64,000 nt of DNA from Acidobacteriota bacterium. GTDB taxonomy: Bacteria; Acidobacteriota; Thermoanaerobaculia; Thermoanaerobaculales; Sulfomarinibacteraceae. Below, one piece after another: positions 8,039-16,529 of this stretch. The position numbers and the translations under genes were made by a program. The notes below the pieces were generated by a model, which saw nothing but the letters and a program-made list of their open reading frames with translations, was not told the origin of the DNA and ran no database searches. The stretch lies in contig WGCW01000044.1 in the NCBI GenBank assembly GCA_015493585.1, positions 1-64,000 on the forward strand, written 5' to 3'. Position 1 is the first letter of the stretch, and each line of letters opens with the position of its first letter.

Positions 8039-11000
8039 ATGCGTGTGCGCCACTTTTTCCGCTCGCCTGGCCTGCCGCCGAACCGGACCGCGCCGCTGCT
8101 GGAACGGGTGCGCCGGGAGGTGATCACAGGTCTTGAAGGGATCGAGACCGAAGTCTGTTTCAACGTTGCGCTCGACCGGGAGCTGAGCGCCGGGGAAACC
8201 GCCGTGCTCAGGTGGTTGCTGTCGGAGACGTTCGATCCCGCCGGGTTCGCATCCACGAGCTTCCTCGATTCGGCCCGTGGCCCCGTGCTCGAGGTCGGAC
8301 CGAGGATGACGTTCACGACCGCATGGTCGACCAACGCCGTCTCGATCTGCCACGCCTGCGGGCTCGATGCGGTCCGCAGGATCGAGCGTTCCCGGCGGTA
8401 CCTGCTGGCCGGGGTGACATCGCTCGATGCGGAGCAGGAACGCAGGTTCTTCGAACTCGTGCATGACCGGATGACCGAATGCCCCTACCCGGAACCACTG
8501 ACATCGTTCGAGACCGGCATCGAACCAGAGCCCGTGCACGTGGTTCCCGTCCTCGAGGAGGGACGGGCGGCGCTCGAGCGGCTCAACCGGATGATGGGGC
8601 TGGCGTTCGACGAGGCCGATCTTTCCTACTACACCACGCTCTTTGCCGAAAAGCTGCGCCGGAACCCAACGGACGTTGAGCTTTTTGACATCGCCCAGTC
8701 CAACAGTGAGCACTCCCGCCACTGGTTCTTCAAGGGCCGTCTCCTCATCGATGGTGAGGAGATGCCGCACTCACTGATGCAGGTCGTCAAGGCGCCACTC
8801 GACGCCAATCCGAACAACAGCGTCATCGCGTTTGCCGATAACTCGAGCTCGATCCGCGGGTTCACAACGCCGGCAGTGATCCCGGAGCGCCCGGGCCAGC
8901 CGGGTCCACTGATCTCCCGCACGCTCGACCTCGATGTCATCTTCACCGCGGAGACCCACAACTTCCCCTCCGGCGTTGCACCGTTTCCTGGAGCTGAGAC
9001 GGGATCCGGCGGACGGATCCGGGACACTCATGCCGCCGGGCGCGGGTCGCTCGTCGTGGCGGGCACCGCCGGCTATTGCGTCGGCAATCTCCAGATCCCT
9101 GGAGAACCGGTGCCGTGGGAGGACCAGACATTCGAGTATCCGCAAACCCTGGCCTCCCCGCTCGAGATCGAGATCGAGGCGTCCAACGGCGCGTCGGACT
9201 ACGGCAACAAGTTCGGCGAGCCGCTGATCGCCGGATTCACCCGGTCGTACGGGCTGAGGCTGCCGTCCGGAGAACGTCGCGAGTGGATCAAGCCGATCAT
9301 GTTTTCGGGGGGCATCGGGCTCATTGATCACCGGCATTCCCATAAGGACGATCCCGAGCCAGGCATGCTGGTCGTCAAGGTTGGCGGACCGGCGTACCGG
9401 ATTGGGATGGGCGGTGGCGCCGCATCCTCGATGGTCCAGGGGGAGAATGCGGACGAGCTCGATTTCAACGCCGTCCAGCGCGGCGATGCCGAGATGGAGC
9501 AGAAGCTCAACCGCGTGATTCGCGCCTGCTCGGAGCTTGGGGACGCCAATCCGATCGTCTCGATTCACGACCAGGGAGCCGGTGGCAACTGTAACGTTCT
9601 CAAGGAGATCGTCGCTCCAGCCGGGGCGCGCATTGAGATCCGTTCCATCCCAGTCGGTGATGAAACGCTCTCCGTGCTGGAGATCTGGGGGGCCGAGTAT
9701 CAAGAGAACGATGCGCTGCTCATCCGCCCCGGGCATGCGGAGCTCTTCCGCGCCCTGTGCGAGCGCGAGCAGGTCCCGTTCGCGTTCGTTGGAACGGTCA
9801 CCGGGGACGGCCGGATCGTTGTCCACGATGAACGGGACGATACGGCGCCGGTCGATCTCGATCTCGAGGATGTGCTCGGCGACATGCCCCGCAAGACGTT
9901 CAACCTCGAACGGATCGAGCCCGAGCTCCAACCGGTGCGTCTCCCCGGCGGGACCGGTATCCGTGAGGCGCTCGACCGGGTGCTGCGGGTGCTGGCGGTC
10001 GGCTCAAAGCGGTTCTTGACGACCAAAGTCGACCGCGCGGTGACGGGGCTCGTGGCCCGCCAGCAGTGTGCTGGCCCGCTCCAGCTCACCGTGTCCGATG
10101 TCGCCGTTATCGCGAGCAGCCACAACGCAATCACCGGAGGGGCGACGGCGATCGGCGAGCAACCGCTGAAGGGCTTGATCGATCCGGCCGCGATGGCCCG
10201 CATGAGCGTCGGCGAGGCGTTGACCAACCTGGTGTGGGCGCGCGTGACCGCGCTCGAAGACGTCCGTTGCTCGGCCAACTGGATGTGGGCGGCCAAGCTC
10301 CCCGGGGAGGGCGCGCGCCTGTGGGACGCCGCCGTCGCCATGCGGGACCTGATGCTTGAGCTGGGGATTGCCGTCGACGGCGGGAAGGACAGCCTCTCGA
10401 TGGCCGCCCTGGCCCCGGCACCGGGCGGAGGAACCGAAACGGTCAAGGCGCCGGGAGCGCTGGTCATTTCGGCGTACTGCACCTGCCCCGACATCACGGC
10501 GACGGTGACGCCGGATTTGGAGCTGCCCGGGAGCGGCCGGCTGATCCTGATCGATCTCGGATCGGGCCGGAACCGCCTCGGCGGCTCGGCGCTCGCCCAA
10601 GCTTTCGGGCAGACCGGCAACGAGGTTCCTGATGTTGACGATCCATCGCTCTTGGCGCGTAGCTTCAACGCTGTGCAGGAGCTTGTGGCAAAGGGTCTCA
10701 TCACCGCCGGCCACGACCGTTCGGACGGCGGTCTGATCACGACCCTGCTCGAGATGGCGTTTGCCGGCAACTGCGGGCTGGCCGCCGACATTCCAAGCGC
10801 AGGCGCCGGCCCGCTCGCTGCCCTCTTTGCCGAAGAGCTGGGGTTCGTGCTCGAAGTCTCCCAGGAGCATCTGGAAGAAGTAGGCGATATTCTCAAGGCC
10901 CACGATGTTCCGGCGGTGGCCATCGGCGCCACCCTCGAGGAGCCACGGATCCGGGTCCGGGCCGATGGGGAGCTCATCCTCGACGAGGACATGCGCACCC

Positions 11001-11959
11001 TGCGCGATGCATGGGAGGCGACCTCCTTTGCCCTCGAACGGTTGCAGGCGGACCCGGCGTGCGTCGAGCAGGAACGGTCCGGGCTTGCCTCGCGCACGGC
11101 CCCGGCGTTTTCACTCTCCTTCCAGCCGCAGCCCACGGCTCCCGCTCTCCTTGCCAGACGTGGCAGCTGTCCGGTCGCCGTCCTGCGGGAGGAGGGCTCC
11201 AACTCCGACCGTGAGATGGCAGCCGCCCTGGCGGCCGCCGGTTTCGAGCCGTGGGACGTGACGATGTCCGACCTCCTCGCCGGCCGGATCACGCTCGATC
11301 GCTTCCGGGGGCTCGTCGCCGTCGGCGGCTTCTCCTACGCCGATGTCCTGGACTCGGCCAAGGGGTGGGCCGGCGTCATCCGCTTCAACGAGGCGTTGCG
11401 CGAGGAGTTCAGCGCCTTTGCTGACCGGGACGACACCTTCATGCTCGGCGTCTGTAACGGCTGCCAGCTCTTTGCGCTCCTCGGTCTCGTGCCGTGGCGT
11501 GGGATCCCGGACACCGTGCAACCCCGCTTCATCCAGAACACTTCCGGACGCTTCGAGTCGCGCTTTGCCACCGTCCGCATCTTGGAGAGCCCGTCGATCT
11601 TTTTGCGCGGGATGGAAGGCTCCGTGCTCGGTATTTGGCTGCAGCACGGCGAGGGCCGGGCACACTTCCCAGATCACACCATCCTTGACAGAGTCGAAGC
11701 CGAAAAGCTGGCCCCCGTCCGGTACGCGAACGATGCGGGCGAGCCAACCGCTGACTATCCGTTCAACCCGAACGGATCGCCGCACGGCATCGCTGCGCTG
11801 ACCTCTCCGGACGGCCGCATCCTGGCGATCATGCCGCATCCCGAGCGGACCTTCCTGACGTGGCAGTGGGGATGGATGCCGCCACACTGGCGCCGGGAGC
11901 TCGAGGCCTCTCCCTGGCTCAGGTTCTTCCAGAACGCGCGTGCCTGGTGCGGAAGATGA
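8039..11959 (+). CDS. purL: Phosphoribosylformylglycinamidine synthase, single-chain
   Basis: A 1306-aa FGAM synthase of the long type. It converts FGAR, glutamine and ATP to FGAM in step 4 of purine synthesis, in the cytoplasm. It contains an N-terminal PurS-like domain, two ATP-grasp-unrelated AIRS-type halves with SNSEHSRHW and ETHNFPSG, and a C-terminal class I glutaminase. The glutaminase nucleophile is the first Cys of GVCNGCQ (about residue 1140), and its His/Glu pair is in PHPERT (about 1265). Length matches the roughly 1300-aa enzymes of proteobacteria and eukaryotes rather than the split PurLQS system. It is transcribed alone from a leaderless-type promoter. Confidence 0.97.
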   Translation: MRVRHFFRSPGLPPNRTAPLLERVRREVITGLEGIETEVCFNVALDRELSAGETAVLRWLLSETFDPAGFASTSFLDSARGPVLEVGPRMTFTTAWSTNAVSICHACGLDAVRRIERSRRYLLAGVTSLDAEQERRFFELVHDRMTECPYPEPLTSFETGIEPEPVHVVPVLEEGRAALERLNRMMGLAFDEADLSYYTTLFAEKLRRNPTDVELFDIAQSNSEHSRHWFFKGRLLIDGEEMPHSLMQVVKAPLDANPNNSVIAFADNSSSIRGFTTPAVIPERPGQPGPLISRTLDLDVIFTAETHNFPSGVAPFPGAETGSGGRIRDTHAAGRGSLVVAGTAGYCVGNLQIPGEPVPWEDQTFEYPQTLASPLEIEIEASNGASDYGNKFGEPLIAGFTRSYGLRLPSGERREWIKPIMFSGGIGLIDHRHSHKDDPEPGMLVVKVGGPAYRIGMGGGAASSMVQGENADELDFNAVQRGDAEMEQKLNRVIRACSELGDANPIVSIHDQGAGGNCNVLKEIVAPAGARIEIRSIPVGDETLSVLEIWGAEYQENDALLIRPGHAELFRALCEREQVPFAFVGTVTGDGRIVVHDERDDTAPVDLDLEDVLGDMPRKTFNLERIEPELQPVRLPGGTGIREALDRVLRVLAVGSKRFLTTKVDRAVTGLVARQQCAGPLQLTVSDVAVIASSHNAITGGATAIGEQPLKGLIDPAAMARMSVGEALTNLVWARVTALEDVRCSANWMWAAKLPGEGARLWDAAVAMRDLMLELGIAVDGGKDSLSMAALAPAPGGGTETVKAPGALVISAYCTCPDITATVTPDLELPGSGRLILIDLGSGRNRLGGSALAQAFGQTGNEVPDVDDPSLLARSFNAVQELVAKGLITAGHDRSDGGLITTLLEMAFAGNCGLAADIPSAGAGPLAALFAEELGFVLEVSQEHLEEVGDILKAHDVPAVAIGATLEEPRIRVRADGELILDEDMRTLRDAWEATSFALERLQADPACVEQERSGLASRTAPAFSLSFQPQPTAPALLARRGSCPVAVLREEGSNSDREMAAALAAAGFEPWDVTMSDLLAGRITLDRFRGLVAVGGFSYADVLDSAKGWAGVIRFNEALREEFSAFADRDDTFMLGVCNGCQLFALLGLVPWRGIPDTVQPRFIQNTSGRFESRFATVRILESPSIFLRGMEGSVLGIWLQHGEGRAHFPDHTILDRVEAEKLAPVRYANDAGEPTADYPFNPNGSPHGIAALTSPDGRILAIMPHPERTFLTWQWGWMPPHWRRELEASPWLRFFQNARAWCGR

Positions 11960-12029
11960 CGCGGGAGGGGGATTCGTGCGATCATGTGAAAAACCGGACG
12001 ATGCGTTCCGGCATTTCGACATGAGGTGA

Positions 12030-13325
12030 ATGACGGTGGAGAGCAACGGCTTTGGCTGGGAACGGCGCAGTGGGCCCCGAGTGCCGCTCTCGGGCGAGCT
12101 CGTGATCTTCGTCGAGAGTACCGGCCAGTTCCTCGAACGGCATGGAAAAGATATTTCCGAGGGGGGGATGTTCCTCGAAAGCCCTGCGCCTCCTCCTCCA
12201 GGAACCCGTCTGCGCTTCCTGATTCAACCATCTGGAGGTTCGGGGCTGATCCGGGGGCTTGCCGAGGTCGCCTGGCGGCGTCAGGAGGCCGAGGGACCGG
12301 ACCGCCCGGCCGGCATGGGCCTGCGCTTCCTCAGCATGAACCCCGAGGGCCAGGCGTTGATCCGCCGGCTGGTCGCCGAGCGCGCTGGGACTCCTCCTCC
12401 GGCGATACAGCCAGAACCTGAGCTCGAAGAACCATTTCCCGTCGAGCCTGAGCCGGTTCCTCCCTCGTCCCACCCCGCCGAGGATGTCTTCGAAGAGGCT
12501 CCATCACAGTCCGCACCAGAACCCGCCGTCGAAGAGGAGGAGCCTGAGGAGCCGGAGACGCTCCTCGATCGGCCGCTCCCCGAGATCGGCCGGCCGTTCG
12601 GGTACGACGAGCATCAAGCCTCCCGGCGCCGCAGGAAGGTCCGGCTCATGACAGCCATGATCATCCTCGGCATCGTCGTCTTGGCCGGTCTCGCGGCGTG
12701 GTACATGGGGTGGTTGGGCTCCACTGGTGTAGCGCTCAGAACCGTGACGGCACACCGGGAGGTTGCGCAGCGGGGATCGAACATGACAGGCGTGACGACG
12801 GCGGAGCGGATGCCGCCGGCATCCGCCACACCTGCAGCAGCCCCGGCGGCTGGCCCAACCGCCTCTGCCCCGGCGGCCGCGGCCCCAACATCGACACCAA
12901 TGCCCACCGCAACGGCCACACGAGGGCCGAACCCATCGCCAACCCCGGCCCGTGTTCCCACGCCGCCGCCTCCCCCGCCGCCGGCACATGCAATTCGCTC
13001 GATCCGGTGGGCCCGGTTTTCGGGGGGCACGACCGTTCGCATCGTCCCGGCAGGCGCGTTGACGCCGGGGCAGGTGCATCTCGTTCGGCTCGACGATCCT
13101 CCCCGTGTGCTCGTGCGCATCCGCGGCATCCGGTCGCCCTACCCAAAGCCGGTGATCCAGGTTGGAACTTCGGAGCTTCAGAGGATGCGCGTTTGGCTGC
13201 ACCGAGAGCTCTCGCCCCCCGAGCTCTACGTCGTACTCGATCTGAAACGGGCGGGCCTTGGTGTGACGGAGCACCTGAAGCGGAGCACGATCATCGTCAC
13301 GCTGAGCCGGCCGCGCGCCCGCTAG
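12030..13325 (+). CDS. PilZ domain-TM-AMIN domain protein
   Basis: A 431-aa protein with an unusual build. Residues about 10-115 form a PilZ domain: RRSGPR near the start (the RxxxR c-di-GMP motif) and DISEGGMFLE (the D/NxSxxG motif). An acidic, Pro-rich linker follows. A single TM helix spans about 207-228, then a long Ala/Pro/Thr linker (about 250-320). A C-terminal AMIN-like beta-domain (about 325-430) resembles the peptidoglycan- or secretin-binding domains of AmiC and PilQ. The orientation implies a cytoplasmic c-di-GMP sensor linked through the inner membrane to a periplasmic wall- or pilus-binding module. The start at 12030 is the best available; no strong ribosome site is seen. Confidence 0.8.
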   Translation: MTVESNGFGWERRSGPRVPLSGELVIFVESTGQFLERHGKDISEGGMFLESPAPPPPGTRLRFLIQPSGGSGLIRGLAEVAWRRQEAEGPDRPAGMGLRFLSMNPEGQALIRRLVAERAGTPPPAIQPEPELEEPFPVEPEPVPPSSHPAEDVFEEAPSQSAPEPAVEEEEPEEPETLLDRPLPEIGRPFGYDEHQASRRRRKVRLMTAMIILGIVVLAGLAAWYMGWLGSTGVALRTVTAHREVAQRGSNMTGVTTAERMPPASATPAAAPAAGPTASAPAAAAPTSTPMPTATATRGPNPSPTPARVPTPPPPPPPAHAIRSIRWARFSGGTTVRIVPAGALTPGQVHLVRLDDPPRVLVRIRGIRSPYPKPVIQVGTSELQRMRVWLHRELSPPELYVVLDLKRAGLGVTEHLKRSTIIVTLSRPRAR

Positions 13326-13363
13326 CCGGCGCGTGCGCACCACGTGTTCCGCTGGCCGCATGG

Positions 13364-13394
13364 TAGAATCTGCGCCGCTGGGAGTGGAGGACGT
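13364..13394 (+). promoter_or_regulatory. -10 box and ribosome site for radical SAM gene
   Basis: TAGAAT at 13364-13369 is followed by a short leader with GGAGTGGAGG just before the ATG at 13395. The strong ribosome site fixes the start here rather than at the longer in-frame opening 51 nt upstream. Confidence 0.55.
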
Positions 13395-14714
13395 ATGCCA
13401 CAGTTGAACCCCGGGGAGCTCGAAATCGACCTGTTTTGTAAGGGTCTGAAGATTGATCCATCGTGCCGGCTCGACCGGGATGCGCGCCTGTTTGCGAGGA
13501 CCCGTGCCGGTCTGGGGTCCGGGCTTGAGATCGTCATTCCGGGGGATCTCAAAGATATCTGGATGAACGTTCCGGTCGAGGAGGATTTCTGCGCCCTGTC
13601 TCCCTACGTCATGCGGTTTACCGAGATGCTCGGCTACCACGTCGTCGACACCCGGTCCGGCCAGACGTACAGCGTCGAGATCCCAGAGACGCCGTCGTGG
13701 TACGAACGGAAGACATCGTCCGGTGTTCCCATGTCTCGCATCGGCGTGCTGCAGGGCACGTACCTCGGCATCTACATCTCGGAGGCGTGCATGTTCTGGA
13801 CGCCTCAGGAGAACGCGAACTGCAAGTTCTGCACGTCCGGCGTCAACGTCGGCGTCAACGAGCTGACGCGGAAGCGGGTTCGTGACGTCGTCGAGGTCGC
13901 CCGTGCGGCCAAGGAAGAGTCCGGTGTCACGTTCACCCACTTCAACGCCGGGTATCAATGGGAAGACATGCCGGAGCACACGCGGGCGCACGGTCTCAAC
14001 CGTGCGGCGCCGTTCGTCAAGGCGGTCCGCGAGGAGGTTGGCGGCTTCATCGGCGTCCAGGTCGCACCGGTCTTACCCCGTGATCACTGGAAATACGACT
14101 GGTTGACCGAGCTGGGCACTGACCACTTCTCGTTCTGCTACGAGTTCCACAACCCGGAGTACTTCAAGAAGTTCTGTCCGGGCAAGTACGGACACTTGGG
14201 GCAAGATGCCTTCTTCCGCGCCCTGGAGTACACGTCCAAGCTCCTCGGCAAAGGGAAGGTCTCCGGAGAGATCATCGCGGGCCTCGAACCGATCGAGGAC
14301 ACGCTCAAGGCGATCGACTACATCACGTCGGCCGGTGCCTTCCCGACGGTCTGCATTTTCAGGCCGTTGATCGGCGCCGATCTCGAACACTATCCCTCTC
14401 CTTCGTACGAGGACATGCGGCGCGTCTTCGAGCACATGTGGCGTGCGATGGTCCGGAACAAGATTCCGATCGAAATCGTCCCGAACATCGAGGTCAGCTT
14501 GGTCGTCCAGCCCGGCGATGCCGCCTATCTCGTGCCCAGGGACCGCACGTGGAAGGCGTACCGGCGGCGGAATGCCATGCTGAGAAAACTCGCCAAGCCG
14601 GTGGTCTGGTGGAAGATGAAGCCACATCCGGTCAAGGCCTCCGCTACTGACCATCCGAAGCTTCCGCCGGCTCCATCTGCCGCGCCGAAACCCGGGTCCG
14701 AGGCAGCGGCGTGA
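13395..14714 (+). CDS. Radical SAM protein with CX10CX2C cluster motif
   Basis: A 439-aa protein. The likely 4Fe-4S ligands are C132, C143 and C146 (C-x10-C-x2-C, ending NCKFCTSG), in place of the common CX3CX2C. Downstream are TFTHFNAGY, GVQVAPVLP and a GEIIAGLEP stretch, consistent with strands of the SAM-binding TIM barrel. An N-terminal region of about 120 residues precedes the cluster. There is no extra Cys-rich SPASM or B12 domain. Substrate unknown. The stop codon overlaps the next gene by 4 nt (GTGA), so the two are very probably translated together. Confidence 0.8.
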   Translation: MPQLNPGELEIDLFCKGLKIDPSCRLDRDARLFARTRAGLGSGLEIVIPGDLKDIWMNVPVEEDFCALSPYVMRFTEMLGYHVVDTRSGQTYSVEIPETPSWYERKTSSGVPMSRIGVLQGTYLGIYISEACMFWTPQENANCKFCTSGVNVGVNELTRKRVRDVVEVARAAKEESGVTFTHFNAGYQWEDMPEHTRAHGLNRAAPFVKAVREEVGGFIGVQVAPVLPRDHWKYDWLTELGTDHFSFCYEFHNPEYFKKFCPGKYGHLGQDAFFRALEYTSKLLGKGKVSGEIIAGLEPIEDTLKAIDYITSAGAFPTVCIFRPLIGADLEHYPSPSYEDMRRVFEHMWRAMVRNKIPIEIVPNIEVSLVVQPGDAAYLVPRDRTWKAYRRRNAMLRKLAKPVVWWKMKPHPVKASATDHPKLPPAPSAAPKPGSEAAA

Positions 14715-15142
14715 TCGTCAACATCACGGACGAGGGTGTCGAAGACGCGATGGCCACTGCCGCCGCGTTACCTGGCGGGCTGGACGTCTGGCGCCGTTTG
14801 CGCGATGGATCCGAACCTTTTCTGATCATTCCGGGCCGGACCGGCCTCGAGTGGGGCGTCGACAACCGGATCAAGGACGCGCCGAACCGGGCACGGCTCA
14901 AGCTGTTCGTTCCGGAAGGCCGGGCCGGCCTCGTCGTCCTTGTGGCGTTCAAGATTTCGCAGATCGCTTGGTCCCGCGACCGGTACGCCTACGGTGTGTG
15001 GGAAATCCCCGTTTCCGGTGGGAAGGCCACCCCAGATCCCGCCCATCTCGAGGCGTGGATTGCGTTTCAGCTGGCCGGCTTCCATCCGGAGCGCCGCCCG
15101 GAAACCTTGATCCGTCAGATCAGCTACGATATCCCCGATTGA
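14711..15142 (+). CDS. Unknown 143-aa protein coupled to radical SAM gene
   Basis: Starts with GTG overlapping the radical SAM stop (GTGA). The protein is soluble, mixed alpha/beta, with an LFVPEGRAGLVVLVAFK core strand and no signal peptide, TM helix or cysteine cluster. I do not recognise the family. The tight coupling suggests a partner, substrate carrier or accessory of the radical SAM enzyme; this is inference from position only. Confidence 0.7.
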   Translation: MIVNITDEGVEDAMATAAALPGGLDVWRRLRDGSEPFLIIPGRTGLEWGVDNRIKDAPNRARLKLFVPEGRAGLVVLVAFKISQIAWSRDRYAYGVWEIPVSGGKATPDPAHLEAWIAFQLAGFHPERRPETLIRQISYDIPD

Positions 15143-15164
15143 GATCAAGAACCGCCGCTGGCCG

Positions 15165-16523
15165 TCATCCGGCTGACGATGGCCGCAGCAGGCCGGCAAG
15201 ATCGGACACGCGGGCGATGGGGATCGTGCCGGCGTTCGTGTCCGCCGTGCCCTGCCGGGCGGGGATCGCGAAGCGTCCAAACCCCATTGCGGCCGCTTCA
15301 CGCAGCCGGTCTTCAGCGCGGCTGACGGCGCGCACCTCTCCCAGCAGCCCGATCTCGCCGAAGATGGCCAGGTCCTCGGGGAGAGGACGATCCGCTGCAG
15401 ACGACAGCAGCGCCGCCGTCACGGCGAGGTCGAGCGCGGGCTCCCGCAGCGACAACCCGCCGACGATGTTGACGAAGACATCCCGCTCGCCGAACGCAGC
15501 CCCCGTGGTGCGCTCCGCCACGGCGAGGAGCAGCGCCAGCCGGGATGGATCAAATCCCTGTGCGACACGGCGCGGGGTCCCCAGGCGTGACGGCGTCACC
15601 AGCGCCTGGACCTCGACGAGCAACGGTGAGGTTCCCTCGATCGCGACGGCGACGGCCGATCCGGGCGCACCGGCTTGCCGGTCGTCGAGCAGCCAGGCCG
15701 AGGGGTTGTGGACCTCCTCGAGGCCGTGACCGGTCATCGAGAAGAGGGCGAGCTCTGCGACCGTGCCGAAACGGTTCTTGCCCGCCCGGAGGATGCGCAG
15801 ATCGTGACCCGGTTCCCCGTCCATCGAGAGCACGACGTCGACGAGGTGCTCGAGCAGCTTGGGACCGGCGATCATCCCCGCCTTGGTAACGTGGCCGGCG
15901 AGCAGAACGGGGACATCCGTTGTTTTCGCCAGCTCCTGGAAACGGGCGGCGGCCTGACGGACCTGGCCGACGGAGCCCGCCGGGGCGTCGATCTCGTCGA
16001 CCGTCATCGTCTGAATCGAGTCGACGATGACGGCGGCCGGGCTCATGCCGTCGAGCCGTCCGAGCACCGCCGAGCAGGAGGTCTCCGGCAGGAGGAGCAC
16101 CTCAGGGTGATCAACGCCGAGACGCCGCGCGCGCATGGCCACCTGTTGGGCCGACTCCTCGCCGCTGACGTAGAGGACCGGTGAGCTGGAGCCGGCAAGC
16201 TGGCCCGCCATCTGAAGCATGAACGTTGACTTGCCGATGCCCGGTGCTCCGGCCAGCAGCACGATCGAGCCCGCAACGAGCCCGCCGCCCAACACGCGAT
16301 CCAGGCCTTCGATGTGCGTTGGCCTGCGGACCTGGACCTGGGCTGCAGCTTGATTGACCGGAATGGGCGTGACCGCATCCCGGCGGGTCCGCGAGGCCCG
16401 CCCTTTCTTCGAAGGCTCTGGAGCTGCTGCGAAGCTGTTCCAGGCGCCGCACCCAGGGCAGCGTCCAAGCCACTTTCGCGACTCGTAGCCGCACTCGGTG
16501 CAGAAGTAGAGCTCCCGGCTCAC
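15165..16523 (-). CDS. radA: DNA repair protein RadA/Sms
   Basis: A 452-aa RadA. It has an N-terminal C4 zinc finger (FCTECGY...GRCPGCG), a RecA-like ATPase with Walker A GAPGIGKST and the RadA-specific KNRFG motif, and a C-terminal Lon-protease-like domain. It drives branch migration in homologous recombination. The GTG start at 16523 lies 6 nt after the MCE gene stop, so it is the last gene of the aroB-dnaB-mla block. Confidence 0.96.
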   Translation of the reverse strand: MSRELYFCTECGYESRKWLGRCPGCGAWNSFAAAPEPSKKGRASRTRRDAVTPIPVNQAAAQVQVRRPTHIEGLDRVLGGGLVAGSIVLLAGAPGIGKSTFMLQMAGQLAGSSSPVLYVSGEESAQQVAMRARRLGVDHPEVLLLPETSCSAVLGRLDGMSPAAVIVDSIQTMTVDEIDAPAGSVGQVRQAAARFQELAKTTDVPVLLAGHVTKAGMIAGPKLLEHLVDVVLSMDGEPGHDLRILRAGKNRFGTVAELALFSMTGHGLEEVHNPSAWLLDDRQAGAPGSAVAVAIEGTSPLLVEVQALVTPSRLGTPRRVAQGFDPSRLALLLAVAERTTGAAFGERDVFVNIVGGLSLREPALDLAVTAALLSSAADRPLPEDLAIFGEIGLLGEVRAVSRAEDRLREAAAMGFGRFAIPARQGTADTNAGTIPIARVSDLAGLLRPSSAG

Positions 16524-16529
16524 CCGGCG

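Noticed and set aside
9700-11292. 530-codon minus-strand open frame inside purL
   Set aside because: Ser/Arg/Pro-rich antisense translation opposite an intact, conserved enzyme.
12504-13991. 495-codon minus-strand open frame spanning two plus-strand genes
   Set aside because: It bridges the PilZ and radical SAM genes in antisense and has no domain features.
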